Assembly: GCA_003647525.1 (NCBI GenBank)
Contig: QMMZ01000003.1
Coordinates: forward strand, 1-22,342
DNA: 22,342 bases
Source of the DNA: Deltaproteobacteria bacterium
GTDB lineage: Bacteria; Desulfobacterota; Desulfobacteria; Desulfobacterales; ETH-SRB1
Reading direction: 5' to 3'
Shown piece by piece: positions 15,597 to 22,342 of this stretch. The notes under the pieces were generated by a model, which saw nothing but the letters and a program-made list of their open reading frames with translations, ran no database searches and had not been told where the DNA came from. The position numbers were made by a program, and so were the translations under genes. How positions within the stretch are numbered: the stretch's first letter is position 1; every line of letters begins with the position of its first letter.

Positions 15597-15916
15597 TTGT
15601 TTCCCCCCCTGGTCCATGGTTTAACACCACACCGAAAAGCGGCCCTGGAAATGGCATGTGTCGCCGTAGGATTAGCTAAAAATATAAAAACAGCAACAAC
15701 GACCAGCTTAATACTGTCTAAAATAGCTCCGTGATGAAAGCCATGATATAATGCAAGACCAATAAGACATATGAGCACTGCAAGGGTATCTCCTTTTCCA
15801 GTAGCATGCATCCTGGAATAAAAGTCCGGAAAACGTAACAGGCCGATGGTACCAGTAGTGAAAAGGAAACATCCTGTTAGAATAAAGACAATGGATATTA
15901 TTTTAACAATTTCCAT
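15593..15916 (-). CDS. mrpG: Na+/H+ antiporter subunit MrpG
   Basis: A 107-aa three-helix subunit with the MrpG signature GTIGLLRFPDFYSRMHATGKGDTLA. The ATG at 15916 lies in a TGATG overlap with the mrpF stop and is served by GAGGTG about 8 nt upstream; a TTG one codon earlier is possible. It ends with an ATGA overlap to the mbhD-like gene. Confidence 0.9.
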   Translation of the reverse strand: MEIVKIISIVFILTGCFLFTTGTIGLLRFPDFYSRMHATGKGDTLAVLICLIGLALYHGFHHGAILDSIKLVVVAVFIFLANPTATHAISRAAFRCGVKPWTRGGNK

Positions 15917-16182
15917 CAAATTTCACCTCTCCCTTCAAAATACTTTGCTGCCGCCAGTGTCCCGATAAAGTTCAGAATAGCGTAAACCATAACGATATCC
16001 AAAAACATCTCTATCCTGCCGTAGATAAACCCCATAAGTGCCAGGACCACCAAAGTTTTTGTTCCGATTGCTCCAACTCCGACAATCCGGTCTATAATAG
16101 TCGGCCCGAACACTACCCGATAGAGACAAAGTAAAACAAGCAAACAAAGGAAAATACTCGCGCCTAAATAAAAATTTTCCAT
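15916..16182 (-). CDS. mrpF: Na+/H+ antiporter subunit MrpF
   Basis: An 88-aa three-helix subunit with the MrpF motif RVVFGPTIIDRIVGVGAIGTKT and the acidic residue in helix 3 (MFLDIVMVYAILNFIGTLA). The ATG at 16182 has GGGAG 7 nt upstream. It is the first gene after the embedded regulator, separated by 52 bp that contain an 8-bp perfect dyad. Confidence 0.9.
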   Translation of the reverse strand: MENFYLGASIFLCLLVLLCLYRVVFGPTIIDRIVGVGAIGTKTLVVLALMGFIYGRIEMFLDIVMVYAILNFIGTLAAAKYFEGRGEI

Positions 16183-16203
16183 CTCAATACTCCCAAGTTA
16201 GCT

Positions 16204-16223
16204 GTTAAGCTGATGAGCTTAAC
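16204..16223. promoter_or_regulatory. 8-bp perfect dyad between the regulator gene and mrpF
   Basis: GTTAAGCT-GATG-AGCTTAAC is a perfect palindrome with a 4-nt centre. CTGTTAAG recurs 41 bp away at 16243-16250. No T run follows on the minus strand, so it may be an operator or an RNA hairpin adjusting mrpF translation rather than a terminator. Confidence 0.4.
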
Positions 16224-16234
16224 ATTTTATTGCT

Positions 16235-17194
16235 TTAATTAACTGTTAAGTTGTATTTATTAAGCTTTGAATACAATGTGCTACGGCTCACATTGAGCTG
16301 TTTTGCAACTTTTAATTTGTTCCAGTTGTTCTCCTGCAAAATTTTCATAAGGAATCTTTTCTCATTTTCCTCAAAAGAGGTTATTCCTTCATTTTTTTCT
16401 GATAGCACTTCATGTAAGATGCGGGAAGGCAGTAACTCACGCTTAACTTCTTCACCTTCCGTCAGAAGGAAGGCATGTTGTATTGAGTTTTCCAACTCCT
16501 TGACATTACCCGGCCAGGAATAGTCCATTAACATCTGCATAGCATTAGATGTAACACCTCTAACATTTTTTCCTATTTCTACATTCAGTATCTCTAAGAA
16601 GTATTCTACTAAAAGGGGGATATCATCTTTCCTCTGCCTTAAAGAAGGCAGGTGTATATTAATTACATTCAGCATATAAGACAATTCTTCATTAAAGGTT
16701 CCGCTTTCGACCTCTTTACCAAGATCATTATTAACAGCGGCAATGATCCTGACATCTGTCTCAATACCTTTTTTCCCTCCAAGCCTTTTTATAGACCCGT
16801 CCTGTAAAAAATTCTGAAGTTTGATCTGTGTCAACGGAGATATCATTTCAATATTACTTAAAAACACTGTCCCGCCATTATTTAGTTCCAGGCATCCTTT
16901 CTTCTGAGATACAGCCCCTTCAAATGCGCCTGTTTCATGACCAAAAAGACCGCTTTCTATAATAAACTGCGGATAAGCCGAGCAGTTATAAACATCAAAG
17001 GGATGATTTTTTCTATCGCTGTTTAAATGAATAGAACGAGCCACCAATGCTTTTTCCGTTCCTTCTTCGCCGCGAATCAAAACCGTGGCATCGGTAGGGG
17101 CAAGATTCAATATCATATTATAGACCTGCTTCATTTTTGCAGATCGTTTGTTGATGTCCTGTATTCTCAAGTTTAATCCCTTAATGTTAATCAA
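16235..17194 (-). CDS. Degenerate sigma54-activator-like AAA+/Fis regulator (pseudo-EBP)
   Basis: A 319-aa protein built like a sigma54 enhancer-binding protein without a receiver domain: AAA+ core (about 12-230) and Fis-type HTH (about 275-318; WNKLKVAKQLNVSRSTLYSKL). Catalytic residues are lost. Walker A reads GEEGTEKA (42-49; usually GExGTGKE, Lys48 kept). GAFTGA reads GAFEGA (89-94). Walker B reads FLSNIE (usually FLDEI; Asp to Ser113, Glu to Asn114). The arginine-finger segment reads FNEELSYMLNV (usually FREDLYYRLNV; both Arg lost). The sensor II segment GNVREL reads GNVKEL. The codons at Walker B are AGT and AAT, and the reading frame is otherwise clean, so it is not a simple pseudogene. 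It should bind DNA but not remodel sigma54 holoenzyme. The start is TTG, 1 bp after the mrpB stop, with AGGAG upstream. Confidence 0.88.
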   Translation of the reverse strand: MINIKGLNLRIQDINKRSAKMKQVYNMILNLAPTDATVLIRGEEGTEKALVARSIHLNSDRKNHPFDVYNCSAYPQFIIESGLFGHETGAFEGAVSQKKGCLELNNGGTVFLSNIEMISPLTQIKLQNFLQDGSIKRLGGKKGIETDVRIIAAVNNDLGKEVESGTFNEELSYMLNVINIHLPSLRQRKDDIPLLVEYFLEILNVEIGKNVRGVTSNAMQMLMDYSWPGNVKELENSIQHAFLLTEGEEVKRELLPSRILHEVLSEKNEGITSFEENEKRFLMKILQENNWNKLKVAKQLNVSRSTLYSKLNKYNLTVN

Positions 17195-17195
17195 A

Positions 17196-17657
17196 TTACT
17201 CCTGCTCTTTTTTTGAAGGAAGCCCCCCTGTGGCTATATCCAAAAAGATTGAGAGCATAACGGCCATAACAGCAATGCCGACACCGACCTCAACACCAAG
17301 AATACCAAGCGATCTTGCCTGCGCTATCCCAACATGCAGAATCTGGTCCAGCGCTTTATAATCCAGAAAGTTTTCGCCAAGTATTACACATAACAACCCA
17401 ATTCCTGCATATATAAAGACTCCTGTGCTACACAGAATGGTATTCAATTTCTCGCTCATCTTCCTTAAAGTATTGTTCAATCCATAGGTAATGACCAATA
17501 AAATAAGGCTTGCCCCAAGAATCACTCCACCTTGAAATCCTCCTCCAGGGCTGTAATGTCCATGAGCGATAACATACAGAGCATAAATCTGCATAAAGGG
17601 TATCAGCAACCTGGAAAGTGTCTTTACAATAACGTCATCCGATTGTTTGGTCATCAT
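17196..17657 (-). CDS. mrpB: Na+/H+ antiporter subunit MrpB
   Basis: A 153-aa four-helix MnhB-domain protein with the motif GHYSPGGGFQGGVILGASLILL. A TTG at 17711 would add 18 residues, but the ATG at 17657 has GGGGTGA just upstream and gives the usual MrpB length. In most operons mrpB adjoins mrpC or is fused to mrpA; here it has been moved to follow mrpE. A 120-bp gap to mrpE contains short AGCTGAA repeats. It ends 1 bp before the regulator gene. Confidence 0.88.
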   Translation of the reverse strand: MMTKQSDDVIVKTLSRLLIPFMQIYALYVIAHGHYSPGGGFQGGVILGASLILLVITYGLNNTLRKMSEKLNTILCSTGVFIYAGIGLLCVILGENFLDYKALDQILHVGIAQARSLGILGVEVGVGIAVMAVMLSIFLDIATGGLPSKKEQE

Positions 17658-17777
17658 ATCGTTCACCCCGATTATTCGTCCATCTCTAAAACTTTTGAAC
17701 TCAAAGCTCAAAGTAGGAATAAAACCAATAAGCTCTTCTTCTCTTGCTTTAATCTTTCAGCTTTCAGCTTTAATTGT

Positions 17778-18491
17778 TTACTTCAGCGCTACAAAAACAG
17801 GCGCCATATCGAGAGTATCCTGTACATATACATGGTCGGCTTCCATGAATACATGAGCGATCCTGTCCTCCATCTCGCCGGTCATAAGGTCTTCAGCGAC
17901 CTTTTTACTCACAGCATGCACATAAAATACCCCATCTCTGATATCCACGGTAATGGTTCCAGGCGTGAGGGTGATCGAATTGGCAAGTGTGACCAGAGAA
18001 ATGTCGCTTTCCAGTTTTGTCTTAAATTCTATTATCTTTGGATCTATTAAATTTTTTGGCCCCAGAGCCAATCGAACAACATGCATGTTGGACAAAATGA
18101 TCTGGTAGAGAAGCCATGGAATATAAGTAATAAATCTTTTTACTATTACACGCATATCGCCTGCTCTTGGATTGGCAAAAAGGAGACCATGCGATACGTG
18201 TGACACCAGGCCGCAACAAAGAACTCCGATACTGATATGAAATAAATCATAGTGACCTGATAATAGCAGCCAGGAACCAAACAAAATAATGAATGTTGCT
18301 GCAAATCTTGTAATTTCGGTCTTTGTTTGCCTGGCGCCTTTAAATATTGCCTCTACTCTTTTTCGATGTGCGGCCTGGCTTTCAGATGTGAGCCTGGCAG
18401 CAGTATCCAATACCTGCTTGCTCCTCTCTCTTGCATTCTCTAATATCTCAAAGGACCTGTCCGTGGCCTGGACTAATATGGTTACTTCCAT
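17778..18491 (-). CDS. mrpE: Na+/H+ antiporter subunit MrpE with N-terminal helical extension
   Basis: A 237-aa protein. The MrpE domain (about 62-237) has two helices near the start, the motif IPWLLYQIILSNMHVVRLAL, and a C-terminal cytoplasmic part with ANSITLTPGTITVDI, all typical. Residues 1-60 are an extra charged, helix-prone segment rich in Arg, Glu and Ala, absent from usual MrpE proteins of about 160 aa. The long start is supported by GAGGAACGGA just before the ATG at 18491. The extension could contact the other subunits or a Usp (inference). Confidence 0.87.
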   Translation of the reverse strand: MEVTILVQATDRSFEILENARERSKQVLDTAARLTSESQAAHRKRVEAIFKGARQTKTEITRFAATFIILFGSWLLLSGHYDLFHISIGVLCCGLVSHVSHGLLFANPRAGDMRVIVKRFITYIPWLLYQIILSNMHVVRLALGPKNLIDPKIIEFKTKLESDISLVTLANSITLTPGTITVDIRDGVFYVHAVSKKVAEDLMTGEMEDRIAHVFMEADHVYVQDTLDMAPVFVALK

Positions 18492-18508
18492 TCCGTTCCT
18501 CTTCTTTC

Positions 18509-18614
18509 TATAGACTTTCAGATAATTAATTTCACTGTGTTATCAGTCGTCGACGTATAACTAATACGCCTTCCTCCTTCTAGCCTTGTGAAATTAACTA
18601 TCTGAAAGTCTATA
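18509..18614. mobile_element. 106-bp palindromic MITE-like element with 27-bp terminal inverted repeats
   Basis: The arms 18509-18535 and 18588-18614 are inverted repeats with 26 of 27 matches (beginning TATAGACTTTCAGATA). The 52-nt centre holds a GTTAT..ATAAC sub-dyad around GTCGAC. The outermost TA on each side would fit a TA target duplication, as made by Tc1/mariner-IS630 transposases (inference). It lies 18 bp before the mrpE start, directly upstream of its ribosome binding site, so transcripts from the usp promoter would carry a long hairpin here. Confidence 0.65.
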
Positions 18615-18644
18615 AATGTGGTCTTATCTTCCTGCGTTCACACA

Positions 18645-18688
18645 AAAAATACGTTTTCCGAATTCATGACTAAGCCTTGCGAAAACGT
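18645..18688 (-). terminator. Weak terminator between usp and mrpE
   Basis: Immediately after the usp stop, minus-strand ACGTTTTC (18688-18681) pairs with GAAAACGT (18658-18651) and is followed by ATTTTTT. The stem is AT-rich with a 22-nt loop, so it is probably leaky; it may set the ratio of Usp to Mrp expression. Confidence 0.4.
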
Positions 18689-18689
18689 T

Positions 18690-19484
18690 TTATCTAAAAG
18701 GAACTAACAATGCAGGGATAGGGGTTCTCTCTACTACGCTGCATGAAGGTTTTCCTGTAAAAATATCTTTAAAGCTTTGCCCCGGCGTTGTCCCCATGAC
18801 TATTGATGTAGAATTATAATCTTGCGCTGCAAGAATTATTTCATCAACAGTTTTGCCAGCATATACATGATATTCTGCGTCAATTCCCTCTTTTAAGCAT
18901 TTATTGCGCGTTTCTCTTAATTTTTCCATAAGCTGTCTCAACTCACGCACAGTCAATTTCTTGTGTATTACATTTACAATATCAAGCTCGTTGATTAATT
19001 GCTTAAAACCGAGTATAATCTGAAGCGCTTTTTCAGATGCCTGAGACCAATCAGTCGCAAACAAAACACGCTCAAATGCCCCCTTTGAAGTAAACTTCAA
19101 GCCTGTTTCATCTTTGTCAACTATCAGAACAGGTACGCTTGCCTCCTTGATAAGCTTTTTAACAATAGAATCACCAAACAAAATTCTTCTTTTCTTTTTA
19201 TCAAAATGAACCACGGCAAATGATATCTGATTTTCATGGATTGTGTTCAAAACACCATCGGACAAATCTCCGGAGCCAATTTTTATAGTAGCTTTCAAGC
19301 CATAGCCGTTTATTTTTTCTTTCCATTGCTCAAACACCTCAGGCGTTACATCCTTTGGTTGACCTTTTATTACACAAAGGAAAATTATTTCCTTGAAGCC
19401 AATATCTCTAAAACCTGACAATCCTTCCAGCACTCTGGAACTTGGACGTCTATGTTCTGTAGCATATAATATTTTTCCGCCCAT
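18690..19484 (-). CDS. Tandem universal stress protein, first gene of the usp-mrp operon
   Basis: About 264 aa with two Usp domains: the first from KILYATEHRRPSS to VPVLIVDKD, the second from FERVLFATDWSQASEKAL to the C-terminus. The second ATP motif is altered: MGTTPGQSFKDIFTGKPS has Pro for the second Gly and Lys after the third, so nucleotide binding is uncertain. A GTG at 19490 lies inside the ribosome binding site GGGGTGA, so the ATG at 19484 is preferred. A near-consensus sigma54 promoter starts transcription about 45 nt upstream. It is the only non-transport gene in the operon besides the embedded regulator. Confidence 0.87.
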   Translation of the reverse strand: MGGKILYATEHRRPSSRVLEGLSGFRDIGFKEIIFLCVIKGQPKDVTPEVFEQWKEKINGYGLKATIKIGSGDLSDGVLNTIHENQISFAVVHFDKKKRRILFGDSIVKKLIKEASVPVLIVDKDETGLKFTSKGAFERVLFATDWSQASEKALQIILGFKQLINELDIVNVIHKKLTVRELRQLMEKLRETRNKCLKEGIDAEYHVYAGKTVDEIILAAQDYNSTSIVMGTTPGQSFKDIFTGKPSCSVVERTPIPALLVPFR

Positions 19485-19538
19485 TATCACCCCTTTTAAT
19501 AGAGATCAATTTTGAAACTTAAAATTATTATTTTTTTA

Positions 19539-19555
19539 AAGCAACATTCGTGCCT
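19539..19555 (-). promoter_or_regulatory. Near-consensus sigma54 promoter of the usp-mrp operon
   Basis: On the minus strand AGGCACGAATGTTGCTT matches TGGCACG-N4-TTGCW with a single mismatch at the first base and correct GG-N10-GC spacing (GG 19554-19553, GC 19542-19541). The predicted start is near 19529, about 45 nt before the usp ATG. Confidence 0.78.
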
Positions 19556-19641
19556 TTATGATAAAAATGCATGCCTGATCCTGCTTTTCAGGTGTTGCCA
19601 AAATTTGAAGCTGCAAGCATAAATAATATTATCAACACAAA

Positions 19642-19660
19642 GTGACCAGTTTTTGGACAC
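19642..19660 (-). promoter_or_regulatory. Enhancer-like dyad (UAS) for the usp-mrp sigma54 promoter
   Basis: On the minus strand GTGTCCAAAAACTGGTCAC is a dyad GTGWCCA-N5-TGGWCAC with 6 of 7 arm positions paired. It ends 87 bp before the -24 GG. The same half-site, orientation and distance recur upstream of rnfB. Confidence 0.6.
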
Positions 19661-19955
19661 ATAATTGTAATTTTTCGTAAACATATTTATATCTTTAAAT
19701 AATATTATGCATGATTTTTGTACATATTTTGCCTAAAGGGTGTACAATAATTTTCTCCCATCTCTTTTGAGCTTTAATACATTCAAAAAAAGTCCTTTTT
19801 ACAAGTGGTTGCGGATTTAGGAATTACAAATTATTAACAACTTGATAAAATTGGAAAAAATCGCAATTTTTTATACTTTTTTACGAGATCATCAGCTTTA
19901 AAAAAACTCAAGCGTGGACGTCTTCTTAATGCTCTTAATTGTGCTTATTAAATAC

Positions 19956-19985
19956 TTGACAATTTAACTATTATCTGTTTAATTA
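19956..19985 (+). promoter_or_regulatory. Sigma70-like promoter for the rightward usp
   Basis: A perfect TTGACA (19956-19961) is followed after 17-18 bp by TTAATT/TAATTA, a moderate -10. It would give a leader of about 75 nt to the ATG at 20067. Confidence 0.4.
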
Positions 19986-20066
19986 ATATTAATAAAATTT
20001 GCTCATAAATATTATAAATATTGTTGTGCTCAGTTAACCGAAAACTGTGGTTAAGGAGGATATTCT

Positions 20067-20933
20067 ATGAATATTAAAAAGATGCTGTTTGTGACCAACT
20101 TTGATAAATTGTGGCTTGACGCTCTGAATTCACTGATGGATCTCAGAAAGTCAGGCCTTGATCATGTAATTTTTCTCCATGTAATAGAAAAAGATAAAAT
20201 AGCAATGCATCGGGGAAAGGGCTATCTCAAAGAGGAAGAGGTCGGTCTCAAACAAAAGGCGGATGTGCGTTTTATAGATTGGGCGGAAAGCATTTTTGAA
20301 AAAGGTATGGAATGCGGCGCCTATGTTGTAGTTGGTAATTATATTCCCAAGATTCTCTCAACTGTTGAAGCGGAAAAAGCGAATCTCATAGTTATAGAAG
20401 CCCATGAGAGGACAAAAGTAGAAAAACTGTACGTGGATTCAGCGGTACTTGAACTCCTCCGAAGAACCAAGATTCCTGTTTTAGTGCATAAATATATGCT
20501 GCCATCAGGAAAGACCAACGCAAAGCCTTTTGAGGTACCTCTCTTTGCAACAGACTGGTCTTCTCCATGTGAAAGAGCTTTGGAGCAGATTATCGACATT
20601 AAAAACAGTGTTAAAAAAGTAGTGGTAGTTCATGTTGTCAGTGAGGAGACTATGAAGGGAAAATCTAAAGATGACCTTCAAGTCCTTCAAAAAGAGAATA
20701 AGAAAAGGCTGGAAGATGTCCGCATTACTTTTGAGGACGAAGGAATAGAAACTGAGACTCATCTGGGTATTGGAGAAGTCGTTCCGCAAATTGAAAACGC
20801 CGCGCGTGAACATGGCGCCACAATGGTTATTACAGGCTCAACAGGGAAAGGAGCATGGCGAGAGCGATGGCTGGGAAGTATTTCTCAGCAATTGGCAGAA
20901 TTATCGGAACTTCCCACGTTGTTAATACCTTGA
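20067..20933 (+). CDS. Tandem universal stress protein, divergent from the usp-mrp operon
   Basis: A 288-aa protein with two Usp domains. The first (1-145) starts MNIKKMLFVTNFDK and its nucleotide motif is degenerate (IEAHERTKVEKLYVDSA). The second (about 157-288) keeps the full ATP signature G-2x-G-9x-G-S as GSTGKGAWRERWLGS (Gly 257, 260, 270). It is paralogous to the truncated Usp at 1-197. The ATG at 20067 follows AAGGAGG at a spacing of 8. Monocistronic: a strong terminator follows. Confidence 0.92.
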   Translation: MNIKKMLFVTNFDKLWLDALNSLMDLRKSGLDHVIFLHVIEKDKIAMHRGKGYLKEEEVGLKQKADVRFIDWAESIFEKGMECGAYVVVGNYIPKILSTVEAEKANLIVIEAHERTKVEKLYVDSAVLELLRRTKIPVLVHKYMLPSGKTNAKPFEVPLFATDWSSPCERALEQIIDIKNSVKKVVVVHVVSEETMKGKSKDDLQVLQKENKKRLEDVRITFEDEGIETETHLGIGEVVPQIENAAREHGATMVITGSTGKGAWRERWLGSISQQLAELSELPTLLIP

Positions 20934-20953
20934 GAAAATCGGTTACTTGATTA

Positions 20954-20985
20954 AAAAAGGCGGATAAACAATTATCCGCCTTTTT
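20954..20985. terminator. Bidirectional rho-independent terminator
   Basis: AAAAAGGCGGATAA, a 4-nt loop ACAA, then TTATCCGCCTTTTT form a perfect stem with a T run on both strands. It serves the usp (plus) and the response regulator gene (minus), which converge here. Confidence 0.9.
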
Positions 20986-20989
20986 CATT

Positions 20990-21382
20990 TCAGGACAAAA
21001 ATTTCTTTATCATTGCCCCCAATTCTTCGGGCTCCACCGGTTTTTCAAGATAGGCTTCCGGTTCCGGCACAGGTTGATCTCCAAACTCGTCAAGGGCCTT
21101 CTGAGAGCGAAGAAAGGTTCTTTTGGCTATTCCGGAATGTACAATTACCGGAATATCACTAAATTGAGAATCTGTTTTTAATGTACGATACATCTTGATA
21201 CCGCTTTCCTTAGGCATCAAGATATCTAGTATAATTAAAGCCGGTTTTTCCTCTTTGACCTTACCGATACCCTCTTCGCCGTCTTTTGCAAGCTCCGGCT
21301 TATAGCCAATATCTTCCACAACACTTGAAACAAATGTTCTCACATCAACATCATCATCAACAATCAGCACCTTTTTCGCCAT
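20990..21382 (-). CDS. Receiver-only response regulator (CheY-like)
   Basis: A 130-aa single REC domain: acidic pocket VDDDVD (residues 8-13), phospho-acceptor Asp53 in LIILDILMP, the switch residue in VIVHSG, and Lys in LEKPVEP. There is no output domain, so it would act by protein contact or phosphotransfer. A short insertion (DEFGDQPVPEPE) precedes the Lys loop, as in some delta-proteobacterial receivers. AGGAGG lies 8 nt before the ATG. It follows the histidine kinase gene by 45 bp and is its probable partner. Confidence 0.92.
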   Translation of the reverse strand: MAKKVLIVDDDVDVRTFVSSVVEDIGYKPELAKDGEEGIGKVKEEKPALIILDILMPKESGIKMYRTLKTDSQFSDIPVIVHSGIAKRTFLRSQKALDEFGDQPVPEPEAYLEKPVEPEELGAMIKKFLS

Positions 21383-21427
21383 AATGTATTCCTCCTTTAG
21401 TATAATTTTGCAAAAATCATTTTTGCC

Positions 21428-22342
21428 CTAAACCTTCTTTCCAGGAAGCCGGATGGTAAATATTGTTCCCTTGCCTGGTTGGGATGCTACATCCATGGTT
21501 CCGCCGTGCTCTTTTATAATCTTTTGTGTAACCAGTAACCCGAGACCAGTGCCTCGTGTTCCTTTTGTACTAAAAAATTCGGCAAAAATCTTGCTTTGAG
21601 TTTCCTCATCCATACCACAACCATTGTCAACAACCTCGAAAGCTACGCCGCTTTCGTTCTTACGTCGCGTCATTACTTTTACATGCCAATGCTTTTGCGT
21701 ATCAAGATCAAAAACACAGGCATCTATTGCATTTGAAACCAGATTAAGAAGACAACTGTGCATTCCTTTTGGGTCAAGATATATCTCACCCATCTCCCTG
21801 TCAATGTCCCTGATCAGGTCGATATCATATTCCTTTGCCTTTGATTCCATAAGATCGCAGACTTCATCGGCTATAATATTCGGATTATATTTTTCATATT
21901 CAGGTTCTCGTTCTTTAGAATAACTGAGAAGATCCAGAACAAGTTCGGAAACTTTATGTATATTTCTTTCCACCATCTCCCAGCCGGTCTTCAATTTTTT
22001 TTGCTGACGTTCCCTTTCAGCGCTTATATCCACAATTTGCTTCAGAAATCGTGCTTGAAGAGGCAAAGCAGACACATTGCTGTAGTCTATTTTATTTTCT
22101 GCTGCCCCGTCAGCCGCTCCCTTTTTAAGTGCGGTATTTACAATGTAAAGACCGCCTTTCAAGCCATTTAAGATGTTTTTGACACCATGAGCTAGACCGG
22201 CTACGGTCTGCCCTATAGCTGCCAGTCTTTCAGATTTAATCAGTTCTTTTTCCAAGTGTTTAATTTTTCTAAGATCCTGGAAAAAGCCGACACTTCCTAT
22301 TGGCTTGTCGCCTTCATACAGCATTGCGCACGAAAATCTTAC
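21428..22342 (-). CDS. PAS-linked sensor histidine kinase, C-terminal part (5' end outside window)
   Basis: The frame is open to the window edge (six codons before the internal ATG at 22324), so the gene is partial and the sensor region lies outside. Visible parts: the end of a PAS domain (VGFFQDLRKIKHLEKELI), an H-box SERLAAIGQTVAGLAHGVKN, a helical stretch of about 90 residues, and an HATPase domain with N-box NLVSNAIDA, G1 DNGCGMD, F-box FFSTKG and G2 GTGLGL. It should autophosphorylate at the H-box His and pass phosphate to the receiver protein 45 bp downstream. The VRFS segment ahead of the internal Met matches usual PAS sequence, supporting a longer protein. Confidence 0.92.
   Translation of the reverse strand, partial: VRFSCAMLYEGDKPIGSVGFFQDLRKIKHLEKELIKSERLAAIGQTVAGLAHGVKNILNGLKGGLYIVNTALKKGAADGAAENKIDYSNVSALPLQARFLKQIVDISAERERQQKKLKTGWEMVERNIHKVSELVLDLLSYSKEREPEYEKYNPNIIADEVCDLMESKAKEYDIDLIRDIDREMGEIYLDPKGMHSCLLNLVSNAIDACVFDLDTQKHWHVKVMTRRKNESGVAFEVVDNGCGMDEETQSKIFAEFFSTKGTRGTGLGLLVTQKIIKEHGGTMDVASQPGKGTIFTIRLPGKKV

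Larger units (their letters stand above)
19485..20066. other. Regulatory region between divergent usp genes
   Basis: 582 bp of AT-rich sequence without coding potential. It contains the sigma54 promoter (19539-19555, minus), the enhancer-like dyad (19642-19660), a 13-bp direct repeat TAAATAATATTAT at 19620-19632 and 19696-19708, two TGTAC-centred sequences near 19720 and 19741, and a sigma70-like promoter for the rightward usp (19956-19985). Confidence 0.7.

Noticed and set aside
9582..18491. Membrane-bound hydrogenase or complex I
   Set aside because: No [NiFe] large/small subunit, NuoB/C/D/H or flavoprotein genes are present; E, F, G, B and C subunits point to Mrp/Mbh-type antiport.
19575..19605. 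Second possible sigma54 site (TGGCAACACC) on the minus strand
   Set aside because: The following GC is 13 rather than 10 bases from GG, so the spacing is wrong.
1..22342. CRISPR arrays, tRNA or rRNA genes, phage or conjugation genes
   Set aside because: None were recognised by eye; the repeats seen are short palindromic elements only.

Overview
This is a chromosomal segment of a strictly anaerobic, respiring bacterium, most probably a sulfate reducer of the Desulfobacterota (Desulfobacterales-like). The grounds are an Rnf complex with its own tetraheme cytochrome c3, an Mrp/Mbh-type antiporter operon with split subunits, several tandem universal stress proteins (Usp), sigma54-type promoters and moderate-to-low GC. 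No sequence search was possible, so the taxonomy is inferred from gene content and sequence style. Nearly every gene serves ion gradients or membrane energy conservation, or their control.

Layout. 1-1787 (minus): an NhaD-type Na+/H+ antiporter followed by a Usp gene cut by the window edge. 1788-2810: a 1-kb gene-free region with a MITE-like element, a sigma54 promoter with an upstream palindrome pointing at rnfB, and an operator-like inverted repeat. 2811-4103 (plus): rnfB and a usp gene. 4225-8761 (plus): a tetraheme cytochrome c, then rnfC-D-G-E-A, with their own sigma70-like promoter. 9028-9465 (plus): an RseC-family protein. 9582-19484 (minus): a 12-gene operon in the order usp, mrpE, mrpB, AAA+/Fis-type regulator, mrpF, mrpG, mbhD-like, mbhE-like, mrpC, mrpD, nuoL-like, nuoM-like. 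19485-20066: a regulatory region between divergent usp genes, carrying a near-consensus sigma54 promoter and a palindrome. 20067-20933 (plus): a tandem usp. 20990-22342 (minus): a histidine kinase (partial) and a receiver-only response regulator.

Main observations. (1) The rnfB and usp-mrp operons share a regulatory module: a half-conserved palindrome (GTGTCCA-N5-...) followed after 86 or 87 bp by a -24/-12 promoter (AGGCAYGAATRTTGCTT). This suggests one sigma54 enhancer-binding protein drives both. (2) Inside the mrp operon sits a sigma54-activator homologue that keeps its Fis-type DNA-binding domain but has lost Walker B, the GAFTGA threonine and the arginine fingers. It is probably a pseudo-activator and may brake the same regulon. 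(3) RnfC lacks the usual NADH/FMN motifs and RnfD lacks the FMN-attachment threonine, while RnfG keeps its SGAT motif and a cytochrome c is present. This suggests an NAD-independent, cytochrome-linked Rnf. (4) The NuoL-like subunit has Lys at position 144, where antiporter-like subunits carry an essential Glu.

Working model (inference): Rnf couples ferredoxin oxidation to ion export, Mrp and NhaD exchange Na+ and H+, and each ion-transport operon carries an ATP-binding Usp as a possible energy-state sensor.
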